This document shows positions 1 to 12,177 of a stretch of 64,000 nucleotides of DNA, one piece after another. Below the pieces are notes generated by a model, which was not told the DNA's origin, did not search any database, and saw only the letters and a program-made list of their open reading frames with translations. Source of the stretch: Siphonodentalium dalli (taxonomy: Eukaryota; Mollusca; Scaphopoda; Gadilida; Siphonodentaliidae); the NCBI GenBank assembly GCA_032622095.1, contig CP136066.1:58806609-58870608 (forward strand). Direction: 5' to 3'. Made by a program: the position numbers and the translations under genes. The first letter of the stretch is position 1, and every line of letters starts with the position of its first letter.

Positions 1-295
1 GACCGTTCAAGCTCTTCGAGTATGTTGATTTCATATTTCTTACCAATCTTGATAACAGAATTATTTCTAGTTAAGAAATTGATATGTGCTATCAAGTACA
101 TATGATTTTGATCGAAGTCCGAGTTCAGTACACATTTATTCAAAGATTCCTTGTATTAGTGAAGTGCAATGTATATATATACGTTGTGGTATTCAAATTT
201 CGACCTGCTCAAGCTGTTCGAGTTTTCTTACCAATCTTGGGACCAATATTATTTCATATTTCACATGTCTAGTTAAAAAATTGATATGTAATGGT
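1..295. repeat. Local duplication of an AT-rich segment
   Basis: A block around 5-90 (CAAGCTCTTCGAG, CTTACCAATCTTG, a TAGTTAAGAAATTGATATGT-like end) recurs at about 207-292 with small changes. The neighbouring ATCGAAGTCCGAGTTCAG block at 111 recurs near 759. The local sequence was therefore duplicated and then interrupted by the elements at 294-730. Confidence 0.6.
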
Positions 296-380
296 TAGAG
301 CACGAGCATTGTTCTTTACCAGAATAAATCGAGTCGAAGACGAGATTTATTCTGGTAAAGAACTATTCGCGTGCTCTGAC
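294..380. repeat. Imperfect hairpin, about 35-bp arms
   Basis: The left arm (GAGCACGAGCATTGTTCTTT onward) and right arm (ending TTCGCGTGCTCTGAC) are near reverse complements around a loop of about 12 bases. It looks like a small fold-back repeat abutting the next element. Confidence 0.7.
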
Positions 381-382
381 CG

Positions 383-731
383 ACTTAGAGCACAATTTGT
401 CCCACATGATGCAATCAACAGGAAATGTGCCGTTGAGCGTGTTTTGACCACGACGCACAATCCGTGCGCTGGACGCGATTGGACACAATAGCCGGTTAGC
501 CATGCCCAACAACGTGATTAACATGAACTAATCGCCGTTGAATGTGAATAGATATGTCCGAAACAACACGGTCTTGTCCCACTTTGAAGCGCCCGGGCGA
601 TTTGTTTGTTATGAGTTGCGTGTGCCTAACAATGGGATAGTCACTGAACTATTCTTTCGCCAGCCTTGGGAATTGGGTGTGCTTTACTAAACATTAGGGA
701 ACGATTGCACAATGGGATTGTGCTCTAAGTG
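383..731. mobile_element. Small MITE-like element with ACTTAGAGCACAAT ends
   Basis: ACTTAGAGCACAAT at about 384-397 is matched in inverted orientation at 717-730. The sequence that resumes after 731 (GCTATTAAGTAGATATG) resembles that at 88-103, consistent with an insertion into the local duplication. No reading frame of interest. Confidence 0.45.
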
Positions 732-795
732 CTATTAAGTAGATATGTTTTTTTTTATCGAAGTTCCGAGTTCAGTACACATTTCTTGTATTATA

Positions 796-2216
796 GTGAA
801 GTGTATATACTCTAATTGTGTGGAATGTGTATCGAGCCTCTTTCTGTCGTTGGGTTAAACATGGTGAAGTGTATATACTCTAATTGTGTGGAATGTGTAT
901 CGAGCCTCTTTCTGTCGTTGGGTTAAACATGGTGAAGTGTATATACTCTAATTGTGTGGAATGTGTATCGAGCCTCTTTCTGTCGTTGGGTTAAACATGG
1001 TGAAGTGTATATACTCTAATTGTGTGGAATGTGTATCGAGCCTCTTTCTGTCGTTGGGTTAAACATGGTGAAGTGTATATACTCTAATTGTGTGGAATGT
1101 GTATCGAGCCTCTTTCTGTCGTTGGGTTAAACATGGTGAAGTGTATATACTCTAATTGTGTGGAATGTGTATCGAGCCTCTTTCTGTCGTTGGGTTAAAC
1201 ATGGTGAAGTGTATATACTCTAATTGTGTGGAATGTGTATCGAGCCTCTTTCTGTCGTTGGGTTAAACATGTTGAAGTGTATATACTCTAATTGTGTGGA
1301 ATGTGTATCGAGCCTTTCTGTCGTTGAGTTAAACATGGTGAAGTGTATATACTCTAATTGTGTGGAATGTGTATCGAGCCTCTTTCTGTCGTTGGGTTAA
1401 ACATGGTGAAGTGTATATACTCTAATTGTGTGGAATGTGTATCGAGCCTCTTTCTGTCGTTGGGTTAAACATGGTGAAGTGTATATACTCTAATTGTGTG
1501 GAATGTGTATCGAGCCTCTTTCTGTCGTTGGGTTAAACATGTTGAAGTGTATATACTCTAATTGTGTGGAATGTGTATCGAGCCTTTCTGTCGTTGAGTT
1601 AAACATGGTGAAGTGTATATACTCTAATTGTGTGGAATGTGTATCGAGCCTCTTTCTGTCGCTGGGTTAAACATGGTGAAGTGTATATACTCTAATTGTG
1701 TGGAATGTGTATCGAGCCTCTTTCTGTCGTTGGGTTAAACATGGTGAAGTGTATATACTCTAATTGTGTGGAATGTGTATCGAGCCTCTTTCTGTCGTTG
1801 GGTTAAACATGTTGAAGTGTATATACTCTAATTGTGTGGAATGTGTATCGAGCCTTTCTGTCGTTGAGTTAAACATGGTGAAGTGCATATACTCTAATTG
1901 TGTGGAATGTGTATCGAGCCTCTTTCTGTCGTTGAGTTAAACATGGTGAAGTGTATATACTCTAATTGTGTGGAATGTGTATCGAGCCTTTCTGTCGTTG
2001 AGTTAAACATGGTGAAGTGTATATACTCTAATTGTGTGGAATGTGTATCGAGCCTCTTTCTGTCGTTGGGTTAAACATGGTGAAGTGTATATACTCTAAT
2101 TGTGTGGAATGTGTATCGAGCCTCTTTCTGTCGTTGGGTTAAACATGGTGAAGTGTATATACTCTAATTGTGTGGAATGTGTATCGAGCCTCTTTCTGTC
2201 GTTGGGTTAAACATGG
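796..2216. repeat. 68-bp satellite array, about 21 copies, with 270-bp higher-order repeat
   Basis: The unit starts ATGGTGAAGTGTATATACTC and recurs every 68 bases. A variant beginning ATGTTGAAG starts at 1269, 1539 and 1809 and lacks one CT later in the unit (66 bases). This gives a four-monomer higher-order unit of 270 bases (3 x 68 + 66). Monomers are almost identical, implying recent amplification. Each carries a TAA in GGTTAAAC, so the array is not coding. Confidence 0.95.
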
Positions 2217-2217
2217 T

Positions 2218-3500
2218 CTAGATCTTCTCGAACTGCTTGTATAGATTCGGGCGTTTAAAATAATAATGACGAGTCAGGGAAACGTGTCAACTGGAGTTTC
2301 TAATTGTTCTATGAATGATTCTGGACAGTTTATGTGACTATTTGTTTTTTAATGGAAAATTACTACATTTTTATTTGATTATTTATCTTTTAAAATATTT
2401 TTATGTGAAATATTTGCAACACCAGTTGTTTCTCGTGTGTATGTTTGGTATTGGGAACAGCATTGCTGAGGTGCCTTCAAAAGCAGTTCCTAGAAATTAT
2501 GTTATTGTTGCAGAAGGTGATGTCGGAAAGAGATGTAGATATGTAAGCCTCGTCCACCAAGGCATGTGTTAGAACATACAAGAGCGTTATCTCGATTATG
2601 AGGAATTATATTTCGAAATATCGGACATTTTAAGTGATTTTAAGTGATCGTGCATCTATGTTTTGATGAGTTTGTTCTGTCGTGTAATTTGTTTGCGGTA
2701 TATCTCTCAGACAGCGTTTGTTCGACAGCCCAGATTGGTGCGATGTGGCAGTTTGCATATTCGAAACGGAAATGCGACCGAATCTAACTACCGGCTGAAT
2801 TATTCATCCACTCGGCTTATTTCCGGCAGGATATGCGACCTTGGGCAGGTCAGCTATGACATCGGCTATTGAACCATTGATTAACCTGTTGCTTGGTCGG
2901 TGGGGTCTCGATATATAAAACGGACCTCCCTGTCAAATGTCAGGCGGCACGATCACCACAACATCCACGTTCCACATTCAGTTCTTGTCTTAAAGTGATG
3001 TGAAACACTCCGGCAGGGTGAGCAAATAGAAATGGAGAATAATCTTGCTCAAAGTAGTAATTTTTACGAATATTAATCCAAACTGACAACACACACCATC
3101 ATTATTATATATTAATTAAATTCAGTGACTCTAGATGGCGAAATAGTTTGCGTTAGTTTATCGCTGATTGTTACGTCCCGAATTGAGATGTCAATATTTA
3201 CAATTGAGCGTAGTTCATATGATGTTTTCTATGGAGTGGTATGGTCGATTTCTTTGAAATTTTCGGCGATGTTAGTAGAATGCTACATTCCCCTGGTTGG
3301 CATGGAGTATGAGAAATAACTTATAAGTTTATCGCACAAGTCCATAATATGTCTTTAATTGTAACGCTCTTCGTCGGAAGGATTTATAGACCAAATTGAA
3401 AGAAAGGCGACTGGTGTTATAATCTTCGTATACCATATTATATGCTTTAATTGTTAACGCTGCAAATTAATGCAGAACATGGATATGTACATATATACAA
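2218..3500. other. Intergenic stretch without recognisable coding sequence
   Basis: AT-rich single-copy-looking sequence. Apart from the promoter/first-exon candidate at 2910-3017 I see only short chance reading frames, with no conserved motif. Confidence 0.5.
2910..3017 (+). promoter_or_regulatory. Candidate TATA promoter and non-coding first exon
   Basis: ATATATAAAA at about 2911-2920 is followed by roughly 100 bases of balanced composition ending GGCAGG and then GTGAGC (3018-3023), a near-consensus 5' splice donor. The spacing fits a TATA box, a start site near 2940-2950 and a short untranslated exon. No downstream coding exon is recognisable in the window, so this may be chance or part of a repeat. 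Confidence 0.25.
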
Positions 3501-3504
3501 TGGG

Positions 3505-3732
3505 GTCACTTACATCGTCATCATCATCACCATCGTCAACATCCTCATCGTCATCATCATCGTCGTCGACATCATCATCATCATCATTATTCATCTGCAT
3601 CATCATCATCATCATCGTCATCATCAACACAATCATCAACACCATCGTCATCACCTTCATCATCATCATCATCATCGTAATCGTCATCATCAACACCATC
3701 GTCATCATCATCTTCATCATTCGTACCTATAT
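3505..3732. repeat. Imperfect (ATC/CAT)n microsatellite
   Basis: About 230 bases of TCATCATCATCACCATCGTC-type sequence with frequent CGTC and AACACC interruptions. It opens long artificial frames (poly-His, poly-Ser, poly-Asp) in several phases; none is a gene. Confidence 0.95.
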
Positions 3733-3806
3733 AGATAGAACCATGTGTGGTTATCGTTATTTCCCGAGTTTCTTATGACGCGATGGTAAGACCAGTACGG
3801 TATATA

Positions 3807-4270
3807 TGTGACCCGCCATATCAAATCCAGTCGTAAGTCGGGATTTTTTTTACCCTGTGCCAATGCATTCTCTTATATATGCGAGTCGACCATAGGTCGC
3901 CTCGCATATATAAGAGAATGCATTGGCCTAACAATTTTTTACAATTTTAATAATTTTTTCTTTCATTCTTTAACAATTTTATAATTTCACCCATACAGAG
4001 CCCCAGTCAAACATGAGCAGACGATACTCTTCTATATGCTTCTATATATGTGTGGGGCTCCCTGCAGGGTAATGGATGTTTTTTTTATTTTATGTCCTAA
4101 AAATTGTAAGAAACATTTATTTAAAAAAAAATGATAAAAATTTGGTAGGCCAATGCATTCTCTTATATATGCGAGGCGACCTATGGTCGACTCGCATATA
4201 TAAGAGAATGCATTGGCACAGGGTAAAAAAAATCCCGACTTACGACTGGATTTGATATGGCGGGTCACAT
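3807..4270 (-). mobile_element. Hairpin MITE, full-length copy 1
   Basis: Terminal inverted repeats of about 35 bases begin TGTGACCCGCCATATCAAAT and end in the reverse complement. Inside are two near-perfect 69-base hairpins (3858-3927 and 4149-4218; arms GCCAATGCATTCTCTTATAT onward), separated by an AT-rich core containing CCTGCAGGGAGCCCC. The core is inverted relative to the copy at 12178. Target-site duplication is ambiguous (TA-rich flanks). Non-coding, non-autonomous. Confidence 0.85.
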
Positions 4271-4896
4271 GTAGGTTCGAGTGAGTGCAATAAGACACAG
4301 TAAGCGTTGGCTGTCTGTTTTGCTATTAAAATTGTCACATCCGTTAAAACCGCCACAAACAGACAGAATATTGTATTATAGACAAATGTTTTCTTATACC
4401 AATCAAAATTATCGCGTAAATTGCAAGTTATTGCCGTGTTAATACTCCGTGTTAACTAAACAGACGCCATGTTATGTAAACAATCAGTACCGGTATGTAA
4501 AAAGTATGCGATAAGCAACTTAGATACCCAACTATTTGAACTTGGGTAGAAGGGGGCATCAAATGTATAATGTTCTGTTTTGTTTATCGCTCACTATTTA
4601 CGTGCTGTATATATATAAACAAACGCTCGGCTCACACAAAGTGTGTTTTGTGGATAATATCGCATTCATACTATCATTATACTATACTATTAGTATATTC
4701 TTGTTATTTATAAATTAGAACCTTTAATGAAGGCCATCCGTGCCTTTAAGATGTTCACTCTGAAGATTGTTGTGTGTAGCAAACTGAAATTTAGACTGAT
4801 ATTGATGTATTTAATTGAATAAACTTGTGATTTATGTAAAATATACCTCACTATTTGCTGAAGACATTTTCTGTTAATGTCCACGTCGTCACCGTA

Positions 4897-6096
4897 CCTT
4901 ACTCGTATTTAAATTCGCGCAGTACTATTTTTCGCGCACCCGTCGGTGCGCGAATTTAAAACTGAGTTTATACCAGACCACAGGGAAACAAGAAGGCTAT
5001 AAATGTTGATGAGTTACATATACACATTACGGAAGGATGGACCAAATAGTAGGCTTGTAGGACTATATTTTACATGCAGACAACCAACATCAACAACGTA
5101 TACCTGATATGTATGCCATAATTATATAGCAACATATCATGGAAACATCATTACATGTTGAAATAGTTGTAAGAAATACACATTGCAAACTAAAGATGCA
5201 CGAAAGCACGTCTTCCTATTTACAACACTGGCGTTACATGTACACAATGACCAACCAGTCTGAGTTAGTTTTGTCAACACAACCAACAGCCAAGTTTTGA
5301 TTTTTTTTTCTGATGTAAGTTTTCCATAAAAAGCGGTTGTGATTTTACTTCTTTCGAGTTCATTTCAATTATTTTTATAACTATTTCAAAATCATCAAAA
5401 TTATTTTGAGCGTATAAACACGTCTTCACAACACATTAATGATGCAGTTATGTTAAATTATACACGACGTAAAGCCATCTTGATGGTGCATGTTTAATTA
5501 ATATGTATACGTATCTTCATAACGATTAAAGGTACTCAATCCGAATTAACGCTCGCAAATTAGTATTTCCTTGGCTTCGGGGTTAAAAAATATTTGATTC
5601 GAGTCGAGGAACCCACCAAAGCTCAGAGTGATCAGATATCGATATTTGGAATCTATTATTTTAATTTTAAGGGGCCCAGTAAACAGTCGACAAGAGGAAT
5701 TTCTCTGACCAAATTACGGACGAAGATGGATAACTCTAAAATCAAGTAGCTTTTTTGTGTCAGATATTTGACAAACTGGCAAAATTTCGTTGACCAATAT
5801 GTTGATAAATAACAGATTTTAGGCAATTTTTTACTATAGTTGACTGTGGTTAGCATTATTTTTGGCAATTAATCGATTCTGATAACTGAAGCGGCATTCA
5901 AATTTTTTTGGTTGTTGTTGGAATCTTATGATATGGGGACCATCGAATCGGATTGAGTACCTTTAAGATCTAATTATTTTACGAAAACAGTTTTGTCAGT
6001 TTTGAATTCGCGCAGCTATGTGCGCAAATTCAAAGTGCGCGAATTAAAAACTGAGCGAAAATAGTACTGCGCGAATTTAAATGCGATTAAGGTAAT
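4897..6096. mobile_element. 1.2 kb element with GCGCGAATT-rich inverted ends
   Basis: ATTTAAATTCGCGCAGTACT (4907-4926) has its inverted match at about 6063-6083 (AGTACTGCGCGAATTTAAAT). Both ends hold further copies of TGCGCGAATT and AAACTGAG. The element is AT-rich inside and non-coding. It is split by the TTAA MITE at 5526-5966. Confidence 0.65.
5526..5966. mobile_element. TTAA-flanked MITE, copy A
   Basis: TTAA (5526-5529) is followed by AGGTACTCAATCCGA; the far end is TCGGATTGAGTACCT followed by TTAA (5963-5966). Shared internal landmarks with copies at 31507, 41065 and 61626 include GATTCGAGTCGAGGAA, AAGCTCAGAGT and a short GTT/CAA run. The TTAA target is typical of piggyBac- or Kolobok-type transposases; the superfamily is inferred. 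Confidence 0.88.
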
Positions 6097-7031
6097 CGGT
6101 ATGATAAGGACAAGACAACATTTTTTTTTTATTAAAGGGATACTGTACTCAAATGTTGTTGATTTCTATAGACTCGGAGTCGTAGAATAAGGTAACCAGA
6201 TTTCCATTATTTGAAAGTCTGTGGAGTACGAAGTAATCGTATGGATGGCAGATTAACCTGAGTGCGAAAATACCAATTGTGGTTGAGTGATTTTTGGATA
6301 GTTTTCAAGCAACTGTATCAAATAAATGTTATATTATATGCATACTAATCCCATTTACTCATTTAAGTCATTGTATAGTCACTAGTCAGTGAGTGGCTTG
6401 AATTTACGCCCGGTATCAACATAATTATTTACACGATCATGTGATGTGTGCCACGAGTTGCCCAATCCACTATCCGTGAATTATTTTGATTACGTCTTTT
6501 ACACGGAAATTCGTAATTTAATTTATGCCTACAAATTATTAACTTTGATTTTAAGATAACCTATTAACCCGAACGTTTACGGAATACATCTTCGACTCAA
6601 ATTGCTTATTTTTCTATATATATACTATCGATATTAGGTCGTTGTTGTCGCCGGGAATGTATTGAAAATGGCGTACAGTACCCCTTTAAAGTTTATCGTT
6701 TTGAAATCTAATGTATTTTGCTGTATTTCGCAAAATATAAGCCAATGTGTATGCAATAAGTGGCAAACGCTTTACTAGTATGTTGTACACAACTTGGTGG
6801 CATTTATAACCAAAGTTCATCCGTGGGGTCTTAGTGGTTCTCCTCGGTTTTGAGTGTTTAACATGTTTTCACACAACACAGAGTACTAAAATTACAATAA
6901 CATGAAATTTATGCGATATTTATCATTGGTATAATAACACAATTGGTCTATATACTATAATATTCTGCCTGTTTATGGCGGTTTTAACGGGTGTGACTAT
7001 TTTAACACCAATACCCACCGTCAACGCTTAC

Positions 7032-8634
7032 CATATTTAATAGTACAAATCTTGTACGGCTTATTCTTGGGCCATATCTCACAATTGAAAAACTCACCAA
7101 AAACAAGAAACGAAAAAATTGTATTTATTATAATGTAATTATTATATATTCATATATATGTGAGAGCTAGAATAAATATTGTTTACATCAAAACCCCAGA
7201 AGTAAAGAGGAATAGACTATAAGCGGCAAATGATTGAAGTAAGTGATTATTGACAACTCGTGCAGGTACCCCCGGAAACAATAGCCGTCGGCAGATCGAG
7301 ATCCTCCCTCATGATGATGACGACGACGACAACAACAACATTTTTATATAACTCAATGTGCTTATAACCTTGAAAATAGTGTATACCCGGAGATTGAAAG
7401 AGAAAATAATTAGTGTATAATGATGACGACGACGACAACAACAATATTTTTATATAACTCAATGTGCTTATAACCTTGAAAATAATGTATACCCGCGGAG
7501 ATGGAAAGAGAACATAATTAGTTATAATTCTAAATACTCATTGACATTGTCGAAGGTTGAATATGATTCATAGATACCGAGCACGGATAAACAACATCCG
7601 ATAACGCGCCCCTGAACAACATCAGTGTTACGCAAGGGAACCATTAATGAATTAATTTGGCAATTAGTGCTCTTCCCAAGTCGACGATAAGTCACATTTT
7701 CGTGACAGACGTGAAGGTTTGTCACGGAACTGCCGATAACATTGTATTCATCAGGATAGCAATCCTTTAAAGAGGATTGTGTTAAAACCACAGATGCATC
7801 GATAGATTATCGCACTACCGTAACACAATATAGATTGCAAATTAAATTGTTTTGAGAGTGAAATACATCAAACCGTTTTATTTCAAAAGACCAAACACTT
7901 CAAATGGCGTTGAAAAAATTATTCAACAATCAGAGCGAGCGCAATATTAAAAACATTTGATATTTATTATGAATATTTTCGAAAACTTTAGTGTAAACAT
8001 ATTTTTATTTCCAAATCCAACATAACATAACATAATATACAGATGATACAAATATGCAAAATAGAAGAGATAATGTATGGAAATGAGGATCAGACAACAA
8101 GCCCGAGGGCTTATATGAAGTCTTCTCCTCTTTGGCGACATGCCCCTTCCCGGTGCAATAAGTGAGGGAGGGGTATCGATCAGACGGGAAAGGATTGTAA
8201 TAATGTTTTTAGGAGAAGTGGAGATATATAACTAAGTTTGAGTTAGGGATGGAAACTGGGAGAAGATAGTGTTAGGGATTGCAACTTTAGAAAACTTTCG
8301 GATATATCATGGGCAGTTGGCCTGAGCAAGCCTTGAAATAGTGTGTCTGTCATTTGCAGAATGAGGTCCCCAGAGAGTGAATTTAGCAGGCTAGCATCAC
8401 TAAATTCATCCTCTGGTGTCCTCATTCTGTTTAGACCTCATATTCTGGTAAGTATCAATAGTCAAATTAACATTGTTTTAGTTACCTTTCCCTTCTGTTT
8501 TCTATAGCCCCTACTTGCAGAAGATAAAATGTATTATCGTTGTGATCAAAGGGTGAACATCAACAACTTCAACTGGGGAACTTCAATCTTATCCTTTGTC
8601 AACAACAACAAAAATTTAATTCCCGCCGATGCTG
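7032..8634. other. Intergenic stretch with a small tandem duplication
   Basis: At 7315-7520 a 106-base unit (TGATGACGACGACGACAACA, then TTATATAACTCAATGTGCTT) occurs twice in tandem. The rest is AT-rich with only short frames and no recognisable domains. Confidence 0.6.
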
Positions 8635-10615
8635 GGGCCCATACTATAGAATTACAATTGCCGTGTTTCTCCACGTGGACAAACTGTCGAATACTATGGA
8701 TACGATAATTTACAAGTGTGTGCGATTCCCCGTCATTTACAAGAACAGATAAAATCCAGTACTATGGATCTCCGTTTATCTGCGCGTGGAGACGAACGCT
8801 TGTTAATGGGTAAAGGGAACTTACTCTAATATTATACATAAATGGATATAGTAATGCCTATATATATATTTGAGTCATTTGGCGAGTGGTTTAGTGGATG
8901 TATAAAGTCAATGTTATGATAGGCAATGGGGAACACGAAAACTACTTGCGTGCACCATAATCCCAATGGCACAAGCATCGCGAAAATACACAAACGATTA
9001 CAACATTTTACGCTGGACACGAGTACAAAATATCGTAAGCGAGAACGCTCGTTATAAGAGATAGATGTTTTATTGACCTACATCATAGAAGACAATGTAT
9101 AGGTTGTCATGTCTTTCCTTGTATTTACATGGTTCATGGTCAAATATATTTAACGATGTATGTACAAACACAAAGGGATAGAGACGGATAGAGTGATCAC
9201 AAATAAACCCCATCGACAGAAAAACCTACACATGGTGATTATAGTGTCAGATTGAGCAGGGAAATTTTAACTGGTTGTCGTATACGTACGATTTCGATAC
9301 ATGTAAAATGTAATTGAAAACAAACTGAATTGCCGGAGATAATATACTGATAAAAATATTTCCAAGTTAAAAGGGTGAACATATATATTTCAAGTATATT
9401 TTCCAAAGTGTCGGTGTAACTTTTTGTTTAAGTAGAAACTTAGATTTAACAACCAAAATTACACTGAATGTAGGAAAACATCATACTAGTGGTATAAATT
9501 ATAATTTGCAGTTACATTAGCTGGAAAATTTAGTCATTGTAATAATTATAACCTATTATCCAGTCTTAATTTTTAAATTCAGTGCCAGTTTCTACCATGG
9601 AATCGCGGTAACATTCACGTATAAGGTCTCCGCTGCCCGAGTACACCTCCTCCCTGAACCAGAAAACTATATTTGCACCCCATTCGGTTGAAATTCTGCA
9701 ATGGTTACTCAAGATTTCCAACTGTTAGAAATCCCCAAACCAACAATTCCAACCGATCGAAACTTCTCAACTAATTGCCATTTACCCCCATAATTCAATC
9801 ATCACTAACTTTGGGACAAAGTTTATTGTGATGCGCCAACACCCATTTAACGTCGCTGCATGACATTCCCAATTGTTGAGTATTTTTCGGAGAATCGCCC
9901 CCGTCACAACATAATTTATGTGGAATCCCTTATTTCTCAAAGCCAATTTGTCTATGTTTATGAACCCCATCTCAAAATATATCTATCTACACCATGCGTA
10001 ATTTGAACCCATCATCCCAATATGACTACGATTGTATTGACCCGGTGAAACTTCGCACGTCGAGAAAGGGTTAATGCATGAGTGCTCAATACACAAAGCG
10101 ATAATCCGACATATCGACATTCGCACGCGTTTCATTGCGGTGACAACCACTAATTCAGCCTCGTATACTTGTAATGTTAACACCGTGTTCTACCCGATTT
10201 GTGTTATGTCTGTACTATGGAACTCCCTATAAGTTGGTAATTTATCAGCCCGTCAAGCGAGTTCTTGTCCCCCCCCCCCAAGTTAGACAATTCGAGTACT
10301 ATAGCATAACAAAAAGATGCAGCGTTGGGACACTCCAAACACCACAAAAACCGAGCAGCTTGCTGCTGAAATGAACACCAGTTACAGAATGGCTCTCCAG
10401 AACATTATATAAGTCAGTTCACAACGATGTATGGTGTGAAAAAGGGTAATCGCCTATTGTTAAATTCCAATATCCAATGCAAGGAATTTACAAGAACACA
10501 ATTGCTCGAGTACTATATAGAACACAAGTCTAGCTTTACAAGACTGGGAAATTACCGACTAACTCTGTCCACGTGGAGAAACACGACAATTGTAATTCTA
10601 TATAGTATAGGCCCC
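8635..10615. mobile_element. 2.0 kb TIR element with GGCC(C/T)ATACTAT ends
   Basis: The left end GGGGCCCATACTATAG continues into GAATTACAATTGCCGTGTTT and CTCCACGTGGACA; the right end at 10567-10615 is its reverse complement over about 48 bases. The element is flanked by CTGG on both sides. The end sequence matches that of the element at 41803-42576. No long frame lies inside; probably non-autonomous. Confidence 0.8.
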
Positions 10616-12177
10616 TGGCCGATGGGAATATTAATCCGGACACGGAAAACAATATAAATTAGAAGAAAAAAAGCTTCAGTTTGCATAAAAATATACCTGC
10701 GTAATCGATTAAACAGCGAAGCCTCCCAGTGATATTAACGGTACACCACAGATCTATAATATGTAAATACACAAGGAAGATCGACAACTACTGGATTGTC
10801 TAATGCATAACTTTTAAGATCATCGCCAACTTGGCGAACGCCGATCCTGGTAATAATGTGTTCAGTTATCTCTTGCTGTGAAGACACCTCAAAATATACA
10901 CATATATATCCCGTTTGCCCGGGCAATTTTTTTGACAAACTTACAAATTTTGTATACATGTTTTATTTTAATTTGTTTTCCTCGCACCTCCCCTACCTTT
11001 GAGCCAAAAAAAATAATCCGCAAACCAAGTGAAAAATAAATATGCCTAATGGTATGTGGTTAACCCATGCACTTTGGTGATATTGTAATATCTTACTGTG
11101 AGTTTTGAAAACTGCAATTTGCTGATTTAATTATTCAACTGCACGAAGGGACGTCGTGGAAATATAAGTAGAGGGCATGCATTGAGAGAAAAAAGTTAGT
11201 CAATATGACCAATTTTGGTTAGTCAAACAATTATCATTAAAACGCTAACTCACAATCTTAGTCAAACACAACTAAGGTATAACTAGTCGTTTTGACTAAC
11301 ATTACGAACACTAGTCGTAATGACTAGGGTGATGTTAGTGATAACGACTAATAAATGGTTAGTCAGAACGACTAATTGGGTCAATGGGACAACAATTGTG
11401 TTAGTCATATTATGCAAATAATTCCAATACTCAACCAGATATCAAGAATCAGAGACCGAGTTGAAAGCAGGGCAAACTTTAAATCAATTCTCTAAAATAC
11501 AGATTCCAATACACATCTATTGAGAGGTATAACAATCGATTGCAGTGTCCGATAGTACAGAAGATAGTATATTTATTGTTATATGTTTTCCTAAATCTAT
11601 GATGAATTTCCTTTCCCCAGTGATTGCAATTGCTAGGGCTAATTGTATAGATAAGCACAATACATAGGAGACAAATTATATAGTGTAGAAACACACACGC
11701 ATAATTAACAAGATCATATTCTTAAGTGATTATGACTGGTAGCAACCATTGTATAAGTTAGGGTGGATGAAGCCAGTATCATTCTGTAAGACAGTATAGT
11801 GATACACGTCATATCCAAGGGTATCATGGTATCTCAGACCTTATTTAGACGCATGGTACACCATACGTTGAAGTAACTATATACCCGTGCTCTGTAGCGG
11901 AGACTTCACTTATCCGGCAACCTTGCTACTACCAACACATCTGTTCATCCACCAATATATTGTGTTTATCGAGAGAGACTTATACATATATAAAGTTATA
12001 CAAATCTATGGACTCTTTAGTGTTTAATGTTCCCGAGCCACGGCCAATCAACCCTTCAACTCTAGACGTATCGGGGCAGCAGTAAAGGTCTGTTTATCTG
12101 TTCCCTTTCCCGATATGTCTTTGGCGTCTATGAAATAAGAGGATTTTTGACAGGTACAACTCATTTTTTTTAGCATA
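10616..12177. other. Intergenic stretch with a TTAGTCA/TGACTAA cluster
   Basis: At 11193-11405, TTAGTC or GACTAA words recur roughly a dozen times in both orientations, including GTTAGTCAATATGACC and TAGTCGTTTTGACTAAC. The cluster may be a small fold-back MITE. Elsewhere the stretch is featureless AT-rich DNA. Confidence 0.6.

Larger units (their letters stand above)
4300..7031. mobile_element. 2.7 kb inverted-repeat element containing two nested insertions
   Basis: The left arm (4300-4435; TAAGCGTTGGCTGTCTGTTT onward, with CCGTTAAAACCGCCACAAAC) is matched in reverse at 6899-7031 (GTTTATGGCGGTTTTAACGG, then CAACGCTTACC). The arms are about 130 bases at roughly 80% identity. Inside sits a 1.2 kb element (4897-6096), which itself contains the TTAA MITE at 5526-5966. 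No transposase frame is recognisable. Confidence 0.7.

Noticed and set aside
796-2216. Possible CRISPR-like array
   Set aside because: Units are contiguous near-identical satellite monomers without unique spacers, in a eukaryotic context.
3451-3778. Overlapping frames rich in His, Ser, Asp or Met
   Set aside because: They are translations of the ATC/CAT microsatellite in different phases and have no unique sequence.
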